DNA of 6,363 nt from assembly GCA_021785095.1 (NCBI GenBank), contig JAJYGM010000249.1:1-6363 (forward strand), given 5' to 3'. Shown here piece after piece: positions 1 to 4,761 of the stretch. Source of the DNA: Actinomycetes bacterium. Its GTDB lineage: Bacteria > Actinomycetota > Acidimicrobiia > Acidimicrobiales > Bog-793. How positions within the stretch are numbered: the first letter of the stretch is position 1; each line of letters starts with the position of its first letter. The translations under genes were made by a program, and so were the position numbers. Below the pieces are notes generated by a model, which worked only from the letters and a program-made list of their open reading frames with translations, was not told the DNA's origin and ran no database searches.

Positions 1-645
1 GTGCGGCTGCTCCTGCTGTGCCGACGGCCGGAAACCCGTTCGGTACAGCGACACCGCTTGTTGCAACGCAGCCGGCGCGAAGTGCGAGGCGAAGGCGAAC
101 GGCAGGCCGAGCAGTGCAGCCAGCTGTGCACCGAACAGCGACGAGCCCAGGATGTACAGCGGCACGCCGGTTCCACGCCCCGGGATGGCCTGCACGCCGG
201 GAACGCGGCTCTCGTCGCTCAGGTAGCCCTGCAGCTCGAGCACGTCCTCGGGAAAGCGGTCAGCCGCCGCCAGGTCGCGACGCAGCGCGGCCATGGTCAC
301 CTGGTCGGAGCCTGGCGCCCGCCCCAGCCCGAGGTCGATGCGCCCGGGGTGCAGCGTTGCCAGGGTGCCGAACTGCTCAGCGATGGTGAGCGGGGCATGG
401 TTGGGCAGCATGATGCCGCCGGCCCCGACCCGGATGGTGCTCGTGTGATCGGCGACGTGGCCGATCAGCACGCTCGTGGCCGACGAGGCGATCCGGGGCA
501 TGTTGTGATGCTCGGCGTACCAGACGCGCCGGCACCCGAGCTCCTCTGCCCGGCGGGCCAGGTCGACGCTGGCACGCAGGCTTTCGGCGGCCGATTCGCC
601 GGGGCCGATCGGGGCGAGGTCGAGAACCGAGAGCGGCGGCAGCGT
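1..645 (-). CDS. LLM-class (luciferase-like) flavin-dependent oxidoreductase, N-terminal part, truncated by window edge
   Basis: Reading the minus strand in the frame that ends at base 1 gives an uninterrupted 215-residue protein start of the bacterial luciferase-like fold. It opens with [17 protein letters not shown] (about residues 2-18), followed by a helix and then [10 protein letters not shown] (41-50). The EHHN motif is a hallmark of the MsnO8/alkanal-monooxygenase-like LLM branch. Later come [34 protein letters not shown] and [20 protein letters not shown], the expected barrel strands in order. Family members are about 330 residues, so roughly one third lies beyond the left edge. The family uses reduced FMN or F420 to oxidise an organic substrate; which one applies here cannot be told. 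The gene starts 10 bases after the PPOX stop and is probably co-transcribed and translationally coupled. The start is odd: an in-frame TGA lies at 666-664 and the next ATG is inside the EHHNM motif. The best choice is therefore ACG at 645 (7-base spacer from AGGAG) or CTG at 642. The family call is firm; the start is uncertain. Confidence 0.9.
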
Positions 646-652
646 TGCCGTG

Positions 653-657
653 CTCCT
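653..657 (-). promoter_or_regulatory. Shine-Dalgarno AGGAG of the LLM oxidoreductase, overlapping the PPOX stop codon
   Basis: On the minus strand the TAG stop of the PPOX gene (658-656) runs directly into AGGAG (657-653). It sits 7 bases before ACG at 645 and 10 bases before CTG at 642. A good ribosome site here supports translation starting at one of these codons although neither is a usual start. The overlap with the upstream stop suggests coupled translation. Confidence 0.5.
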
Positions 658-1039
658 AGCGGATCAGCTGGCGGTCCGGCGTGATGAACAAGATCACCCG
701 CTCGCTGCCGATCGGGTTCCCGTACGGTTTGCCGTTGTACTTCTGGCTGAGGCTCTCGAGGTGGCGCCGAGCCTCGTCGCCTGCGACAGTGCCCGTCACC
801 CGTCCGCGGACCTCGGCGTAATGGTACGGGTTGTCTCGGTCGAGGATGGTGACGGTGATCCTCGAATCCCGTCGAACGTTGCGGAACTTCTGCCGCTCGA
901 TCTCGGTGTTCACCAGGAGCTGCTCGTCGGTGGCGTCCACCCACATGATGTGGGTCTGGGGCTGGCCGTCCGGCAGCATGGTGGTGATCGCGGCGAAGTT
1001 CCTCCCTGATGCGAGCTCCTTCACGGTGGCGTCGAGCAC
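656..1039 (-). CDS. PPOX-class (pyridoxamine 5'-phosphate oxidase-like) F420/flavin-binding oxidoreductase
   Basis: This is a 127-residue split-barrel protein of the PPOX superfamily, in the group usually annotated as F420-dependent (Rv1155-like). Visible family landmarks in order are [20 protein letters not shown] (about 12-31), [15 protein letters not shown] (32-46), [20 protein letters not shown] (50-69), [12 protein letters not shown] (72-83), [14 protein letters not shown] (96-109) and a C-terminal [16 protein letters not shown]. Proteins of this type bind F420 or FMN in a homodimer and reduce or sequester a small substrate; the substrate is unknown here. I chose GTG at 1039 because homologues as I recall them begin near LDATVKELA. 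The frame stays open back to an ATG at 1183, but those 48 extra residues are low-complexity and would fill the divergent promoter region. It lies just upstream of the LLM oxidoreductase, so both may serve one redox pathway. Cofactor choice (F420 versus FMN) is inference. Confidence 0.88.
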   Translation of the reverse strand: MLDATVKELASGRNFAAITTMLPDGQPQTHIMWVDATDEQLLVNTEIERQKFRNVRRDSRITVTILDRDNPYHYAEVRGRVTGTVAGDEARRHLESLSQKYNGKPYGNPIGSERVILFITPDRQLIR

Positions 1040-1046
1040 GCTCCCC

Positions 1047-1052
1047 AGGGTA
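1047..1052 (-). promoter_or_regulatory. Candidate -10 hexamer (TACCCT) for a leaderless PPOX transcript
   Basis: On the minus strand TACCCT (1052-1047) fits the actinobacterial TANNNT -10 pattern. Exactly 7 bases (GGGGAGC) separate it from the GTG at 1039. That places the expected transcription start on or next to the GTG, the usual geometry of leaderless messages. I see no good -35 box at 17-18 bases upstream, which is common in this phylum. The alternative is that GGGGAG is a Shine-Dalgarno, but only one base would separate it from the GTG, which is too close. Confidence 0.35.
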
Positions 1053-1138
1053 GCTGCTCGCCCGGCCGAGACCGGTACCACGACCCCGGGGCGGGACCCT
1101 CCGGCGACGGCAACGGCGTGCGAGGGGACGCAGGTCGT

Positions 1139-1181
1139 TCGACCCTGTGCGGTCGACCCGCTGCACGGGGATTGTCGACCC
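1139..1181 (+). repeat. Three direct TCGACCC repeats in the divergent promoter region
   Basis: TCGACCC occurs at 1139-1145, 1153-1159 and 1175-1181, giving start-to-start spacings of 14 and 22 bases. The last two are extended to GTCGACCC, which includes the GTCGAC palindrome. The third copy abuts the ATG of the ABC ATPase at 1182. Such clustering directly in front of a gene suggests an operator, but the motif is short and the region is very GC-rich, so chance cannot be excluded. The rest of the 142-base gap between the divergent genes (1040-1181) shows no clear plus-strand -10 or -35. A weak GGGGA (1167-1171) sits 10 bases before the ATG. Confidence 0.3.
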
Positions 1182-2207
1182 ATGGCCTCCTCGCCTGCGA
1201 TTCGGGATCTCCCATCCGGGCGCCCTGGGCTCCTCGACGACGCTGCACTCGAAGCTTCGCACCTGTCGAAACGCTACGGCGACGTTCACGCGGTGGAGGA
1301 CGTGTCCTTCCAGGTGGAAAGGCGAGAGATCTTCGCACTGCTCGGGCCGAACGGGGCCGGAAAGAGCACCACGGTGAAGATGCTCTGCACCCTTGCACGG
1401 CCCACCGACGGCACCGCGACGGTCGACGGGTTCGACGTTCGCCGCCAGCCAAAGGCCGTTCGCCGTCGCATCGGCTTGGTCTTCCAGGAGCAGACCCTCG
1501 ACGACCAGCTGACGGCCGAGGAGAACCTCCGCTTTCACGCCGTCCTCTACCGTGTACCGAAGATGGAGGTGGAGGCTCGGATCCGCCGGGTGCTGGACCT
1601 CGTGGAGCTCACCGATCGCCGCCGGGACGTGGTCTCCACCTTCTCCGGCGGGATGGCCCGACGCCTGGAGATCGCCCGGAGCATGCTCCACACCCCGGCG
1701 GTTCTCTTCCTCGACGAGCCGACCGTCGGGCTCGATCCACAGACCCGCGCCCTCATGTGGGAAGACGTCACCCGGCTCCGCGAGGAAGCAGGGGTGACCA
1801 TCTTGCTCACCACCCACTACATGGACGAAGCCGAGTATGCCGATCGCATCGCGATCATCGACCGCGGCTCGATCGTGGCACTCGACACGCCGAGCAACCT
1901 CAAGGCAATGGTGTCGGCGGACACCGTCGAGCTCACGACCGCGGATGACCCGACCGCCGCGGCAAGACTTACAGCGGCCGGGTTCCGGGCCAAGCTCGGA
2001 ACAGGCAACGTGGTCGTCTTCACGCCCAACGGAGATTCCCAGATCGCGCGTGTCATCGACGTCGCCGGCGTCGCGGTCACGAACGTGCACGTGCACCGCC
2101 CCTCGCTCGACGACGTGTTCCTCCATTTCACCGGCCGTCAGATCCGCGCGGACCACGCCGAGCACGTCCTGCCGATGCGCATGCGAGCGCGCGCTCGGCG
2201 CCGCTAG
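1182..2207 (+). CDS. ABC exporter ATP-binding protein, DrrA (daunorubicin resistance) type
   Basis: This 341-residue cytoplasmic ATPase powers the permease encoded next to it. All ABC motifs are intact: Walker A GPNGAGKST (55-63), Q-loop VFQEQTLDDQLTAEENL (100-116), signature FSGGM (154-158, a variant of LSGGQ typical of this family), Walker B AVLFLDEP (173-180), D-loop GLD (183-185) and switch histidine H212 in LLTTHYMDEAEY. The C-terminal domain ends with VTNVHVHRPSLDDVFLHFTG, the DrrA-type tail. The usual G of the PGE element before Walker A is replaced in ERREIFALLG (46-55). The extreme C-terminus is strongly basic (MRMRARARRR). ATG at 1182 gives about 21 residues before the conserved domain; it is preceded by a weak GGGGA. 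The frame is open further upstream but would overlap the divergent PPOX gene. Family members export anthracyclines, other antibiotics or lipids; the cargo here is unknown. Confidence 0.93.
   Translation: MASSPAIRDLPSGRPGLLDDAALEASHLSKRYGDVHAVEDVSFQVERREIFALLGPNGAGKSTTVKMLCTLARPTDGTATVDGFDVRRQPKAVRRRIGLVFQEQTLDDQLTAEENLRFHAVLYRVPKMEVEARIRRVLDLVELTDRRRDVVSTFSGGMARRLEIARSMLHTPAVLFLDEPTVGLDPQTRALMWEDVTRLREEAGVTILLTTHYMDEAEYADRIAIIDRGSIVALDTPSNLKAMVSADTVELTTADDPTAAARLTAAGFRAKLGTGNVVVFTPNGDSQIARVIDVAGVAVTNVHVHRPSLDDVFLHFTGRQIRADHAEHVLPMRMRARARRR
2184..2197. repeat. 14-bp perfect palindrome near the 3' end of the ABC ATPase gene
   Basis: CGAGCGCGCGCTCG is fully self-complementary and falls in the last codons of the ATPase gene, 8 bases before its stop and about 20 bases before the permease start. 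An 8-bp palindrome ATGCGCAT (2175-2182) lies just before it. It has no loop of its own, so it is more likely a coding coincidence (Arg/Ala codons) or a protein- or Z-DNA-prone site than a terminator. Confidence 0.4.
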
Positions 2208-2216
2208 GCAGCACGC

Positions 2217-3083
2217 ATGACGTTCGCCCCACTCCCCTTCGCACCTGGGACGCTCACCGACGAGCGCAGCGACCTCGGAAGCGAGCTGCGAACGGTCGGA
2301 ATGGTGTGGGAGCGCGAGCTCATCCGCTTCGTCCGAACCCGAACGCGGATCCTTTCGAGCTTCATACAGCCCATCCTGTTCCTCTTCGTCCTCGGCTATG
2401 GAATGTCGACGCTCGTGGGAACGACGGAAGGGTTTACATTCAAGAAGTTCGTCTTCCCCGGCATCGTCGCCATGTCCGTTGTCATGACGGCGATCTTCTC
2501 CGCCATCTCCATCGTGTGGGATCGGGAATTCGGTTTCCTCCGGGAGATGGTCGTCGCCCCGGTGAGCCGGGCGTCGCTCGTCGTCGGCAAGACGCTCGGT
2601 GGGGCGAGCATCGCGACCGTCCAGGGCTCCATCATGCTGGTCCTGGCACCGCTCATCGGCGTCCACCTGACCGCATTGCTCGTCCTCGAGGTCGTCGGCC
2701 TCGAACTGCTCATGGCTCTAGCCATGACGACGTTCGGCGTCTTCGTCGCAAGCCGCATTCAGCGCATCGAGGCGTTCCAGGTGGTGATGCAGCTGCTCCT
2801 GTTCCCTATGCTCTTCCTCTCGGGCGCGCTCTTCCCGCTGAAGGGGCTGCCGGCGTGGCTGGCGGTCATCACCCGGATCAACCCCCTCACCTACGCCGTC
2901 GACCCGTTCCGCCGCGTGGTCTTCGCCGTGCAGCACGTACCGCCGGCTGCAGCCGCGCGCTTCTCCACCGGGGTGACCCTCTTCGGGTACTCCCTCCCGA
3001 TCTCGGCCGAGATCGGTCTCGTGTGCGCGTTCGCGGCGCTGTTCCTCGCGCTCGCCGTCGCCGGCTTCGGGAAGCCGGAGTAG
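2217..3083 (+). CDS. ABC-2 type exporter permease, DrrB type
   Basis: This 288-residue integral membrane protein forms the transport path for the ATPase just upstream. Six hydrophobic stretches are visible: about 46-66, 79-100, 131-149, 153-178, 188-208 and 265-283. The second is followed by the conserved ABC-2 sequence WDREFGFLREMVVAPVSR (101-118), the coupling-helix region, and then GKTLGG (124-129). Before the last helix lies the typical INPLTYAVDPFR segment. The cytoplasmic N-terminus carries the expected amphipathic region RELIRFVRTRTR. The start at ATG 2217 is only 9 bases after the ATPase stop. The ribosome site is weak (AGG at 2206-2208), which suggests translational coupling. Length and topology are normal for DrrB/ABC-2 proteins. 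The permease ends 20 bases from the convergent MFS gene. The substrate is unknown. Confidence 0.92.
   Translation: MTFAPLPFAPGTLTDERSDLGSELRTVGMVWERELIRFVRTRTRILSSFIQPILFLFVLGYGMSTLVGTTEGFTFKKFVFPGIVAMSVVMTAIFSAISIVWDREFGFLREMVVAPVSRASLVVGKTLGGASIATVQGSIMLVLAPLIGVHLTALLVLEVVGLELLMALAMTTFGVFVASRIQRIEAFQVVMQLLLFPMLFLSGALFPLKGLPAWLAVITRINPLTYAVDPFRRVVFAVQHVPPAAAARFSTGVTLFGYSLPISAEIGLVCAFAALFLALAVAGFGKPE
3061..3078. terminator. Candidate bidirectional hairpin at the convergent permease/MFS ends
   Basis: CCGGCTTC (3061-3068) and GAAGCCGG (3071-3078) form a perfect 8-base inverted repeat around a nominal 2-base centre; in RNA the loop would be larger. It overlaps the last codons of the permease and lies 26 bases beyond the MFS stop on the other strand. 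No T-run follows on either strand, so if it terminates transcription it is not a classical intrinsic terminator. Confidence is low. Confidence 0.3.
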
Positions 3084-3103
3084 GCCGCACGTTCAGCCCG
3101 TTC

Positions 3104-4552
3104 TCACGGCCGGGTGCGTCCCGCACCGCCGACCCGGGTCGCGCGAGTGGCCGAGAGGAGTGCGGCGAGCGCCATCAGGCCCATCGAGGCGTAGAAGGCA
3201 GCGTGGAGACCTGACGTGAAGGTCCCCGCGAGACCACCGCGGAGGCTCGTCGAGCCGACGAAGATCGCGAAGGCGAGGTGCCGACTGATGCTGCGGGACG
3301 CGGTGAGAATGGCCATCGAGAAGGAGAAGACCATTCCCACATTGGCGAAGGTGCGAAGCATCCCCGACGAGACGCCGAACGCGTCGGGCGGGGAGGCCTT
3401 CATCACCGCGGAGTTGTTCGCCGGGAAGAAGCAGCTCGCCCCGAGGCCGTTCACGACGCTGCCGGCGACCACGAGCCACAGCCCGGTCGCTGGCGCGAGG
3501 TGTGCGTAGACGAAGAGGGCGACCACCTGGACACCGAGGCCGATCGTCGCGGGCAGGACGGGCGCGTAGCGGTCGGCGATCCTCCCCGCCACGGGGCCGA
3601 TCCCGGCACCGACCAGGTAGCCGGGGACGAGGAGCAGGGACGCGTGGATCGGGGTCAGGCGCCGAACCCCCTGGAGGTACATGATGACGAGGAAGAGCAC
3701 CGAGTAGTTGGCAAGGCCCTGGAAGAGCGACGCCAGCAGCGACGGCGTCATCGACGGGACGCGGAACAGCGACAGGTCCAGCATCGGCTCCGCAGACCCC
3801 CGTTCGACGAGGACGAACAACCCGATGAAGGCGAGCCCGCCCAGCAGGTAACCCACGAGCTCCGCGTCGAGAGGCGACACCGCCAGCTTGGTGACCGCCC
3901 AGAGGATCCCGAAGAGGCCGAGCCCCAAGGCGGTCATTCCGACGAGGTCGAGCCGGTGGGGCTTGCGCTCCCCGGTCTCGCGCAGGAGACGCAGCGCGAG
4001 ACCGACCCCGACGAGTCCGATGGGCACGTTGATCCAGAAGATCCATCTCCAGGACGCGTAGGTCACGATGGCGCCACCGAGCAGGATCCCGAGCACCGCA
4101 CCCAGGCTGAACCCGACCCCGTTGTAGCCGTATGCCCTTCCCCGCTTCTCCCGGGGGAACAAGTCGGCGATGATCGCCCCGCTGTTCGCGCTGACGAGCG
4201 AGCCGCCGGCACCCTGCAACAGGCGAAAAGCCACGATCGACATCTCGTCCCAGGCCAGCGCGCACAGCGCGGACCCCACCATGAAGACCAAGAATCCCGC
4301 CTCGTACATCCGGACCCGGCCGAACATGTCGCCGAGGCGCCCGACCTGCGTCGCGAGCAGCGTGATGACGAGCAGGTAGCCGATGACCACCCAGATGACG
4401 GAGTCCAGCGCCACGTGCAGGGACCGCTCGATCTCGGGGAGCGCGAGGACCACGATCGTCGTGTCGACCGCCGTGATCATGACGCCGATCATCACGACGA
4501 CGATCGCCACGCCGCTGCCGGTCTCGCTCCGTCGCGACTGCGTCGTCGTCAC
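3104..4552 (-). CDS. MFS transporter, DHA2 family (EmrB/QacA-type, 14 TM) drug exporter
   Basis: This is a 482-residue proton-driven efflux protein of the inner membrane. It has the DHA2 opening VDTTIVVLALPEIERSL (29-45), motif A GRLGDMFGR (71-79), motif B RLLQGAGGS (110-118) with its conserved Arg, motif C region GFSLGAVLGILLGG (147-160) and the typical WRWIFWINVPIG (168-179). Hydrophobic segments across the whole length fit 14 helices. Motif C has Ile where the usual GPxxGG proline sits. GTG at 4552 is chosen because GAGGAGG lies 5 bases upstream; a TTG at 4600 would add 16 residues with no comparable ribosome site. It is transcribed away from the cytochrome b gene and converges on the ABC exporter. 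The context suggests efflux of toxic compounds or a metabolite, but no TetR, MarR or other regulator is in the window. The substrate cannot be deduced. Confidence 0.93.
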   Translation of the reverse strand: MTTTQSRRSETGSGVAIVVVMIGVMITAVDTTIVVLALPEIERSLHVALDSVIWVVIGYLLVITLLATQVGRLGDMFGRVRMYEAGFLVFMVGSALCALAWDEMSIVAFRLLQGAGGSLVSANSGAIIADLFPREKRGRAYGYNGVGFSLGAVLGILLGGAIVTYASWRWIFWINVPIGLVGVGLALRLLRETGERKPHRLDLVGMTALGLGLFGILWAVTKLAVSPLDAELVGYLLGGLAFIGLFVLVERGSAEPMLDLSLFRVPSMTPSLLASLFQGLANYSVLFLVIMYLQGVRRLTPIHASLLLVPGYLVGAGIGPVAGRIADRYAPVLPATIGLGVQVVALFVYAHLAPATGLWLVVAGSVVNGLGASCFFPANNSAVMKASPPDAFGVSSGMLRTFANVGMVFSFSMAILTASRSISRHLAFAIFVGSTSLRGGLAGTFTSGLHAAFYASMGLMALAALLSATRATRVGGAGRTRP

Positions 4553-4557
4553 GAAGG

Positions 4558-4564
4558 CCTCCTC
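4558..4564 (-). promoter_or_regulatory. Shine-Dalgarno of the MFS gene
   Basis: On the minus strand GAGGAGG (4564-4558) is followed by a 5-base spacer and GTG at 4552-4550. It decides the start against the in-frame TTG at 4600. Confidence 0.75.
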
Positions 4565-4664
4565 GTTGCCGCCGTCGGCTGGCTGCCGTTCTAGCCGCAA
4601 GGGCCGCCCTGGGGCTCCCTTCGACTTCTGGCGGGATCGCCCCCGGCACCCCTCAGCCCCCTCC

Positions 4665-4684
4665 TTGAGGACCTAAGTCCCTAC
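4665..4684. promoter_or_regulatory. DosR/DevR-box-like dyad between the MFS and cytochrome b genes
   Basis: The 20-mer TTGAGGACCTAAGTCCCTAC has a dyad core GGAC-CTAA-GTCC centred at 4674/4675. Compared by eye with the mycobacterial DosR consensus TTSGGGACTWWAGTCCCSAA it agrees at 16 of 20 positions, with mismatches at positions 4, 9, 18 and 20. In mycobacteria such boxes bind the NarL/LuxR-type response regulator DosR, which activates genes in hypoxia or nitric oxide. Here the site lies 77 bases before the cytochrome b start and overlaps the candidate -10 at 4682, covering the would-be -35 area. The match is seen directly; the binding protein and function are inference. Confidence 0.45.
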
Positions 4685-4687
4685 ACT
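4682..4687 (+). promoter_or_regulatory. Candidate -10 hexamer (TACACT) for the cytochrome b gene
   Basis: TACACT fits the TANNNT -10 pattern and would start a transcript near 4694, leaving a leader of about 68 bases before the ATG at 4762. The position 17 bases upstream is CCCTCC, not a -35 box, which would suit a promoter that needs an activator. The rest of the 209-base divergent gap (4553-4761) shows a KpnI-like palindrome GGGTACCC but nothing else I can name. Confidence 0.35.
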
Positions 4688-4751
4688 GGTTCTGCCTGGG
4701 TACCCGAGGCTGGGGACAACGGGCGGCAATGGGCTGCGCGACGCGTGCAAA

Positions 4752-4757
4752 AGGGGG
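4752..4757 (+). promoter_or_regulatory. Shine-Dalgarno of the cytochrome b gene
   Basis: AGGGGGTGA (4752-4760) matches the anti-Shine-Dalgarno complement AGGAGGTGA at 8 of 9 positions. From the end of AGGGGG the spacer is 4 bases to ATG 4762, 7 to TTG 4765 and 10 to ATG 4768. The start could therefore be two codons later than the one given. Confidence 0.7.
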
Positions 4758-4761
4758 TGAC

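Noticed and set aside
831..1181. Upstream extension of the ABC ATPase frame to base 831
   Set aside because: It overlaps the conserved PPOX coding region on the other strand and adds sequence with no ABC similarity. ATG 1182 is the sensible start.
1040..1183. 48-residue N-terminal extension of the PPOX protein from ATG 1183, whose start would overlap the ATPase ATG in a CCATGG palindrome
   Set aside because: The extension is Gly/Ser/Arg-rich, does not resemble family members, and would occupy the whole divergent promoter region. GTG 1039 fits the family N-terminus.
465..2666. 733-codon open frame on the minus strand across the oxidoreductase, ABC ATPase and permease genes
   Set aside because: It is antisense to two clear ABC genes and out of frame with the PPOX and LLM proteins. 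Its composition is rich in D, H, R and E with no recognisable domain, as expected for a shadow frame in GC-rich DNA.
3278..4594. 438-codon plus-strand open frame opposite the MFS gene
   Set aside because: It is highly polar and low-complexity (D/E/H/R/Q-rich) and mirrors the MFS codons, which show every family motif on the minus strand.
4588..4620. AAGGG...CCCTT imperfect inverted repeat and TAGAAC as an MFS promoter or attenuator
   Set aside because: The stem is only five bases with a long loop, and TAGAAC does not fit the TANNNT pattern, so I could not support either.
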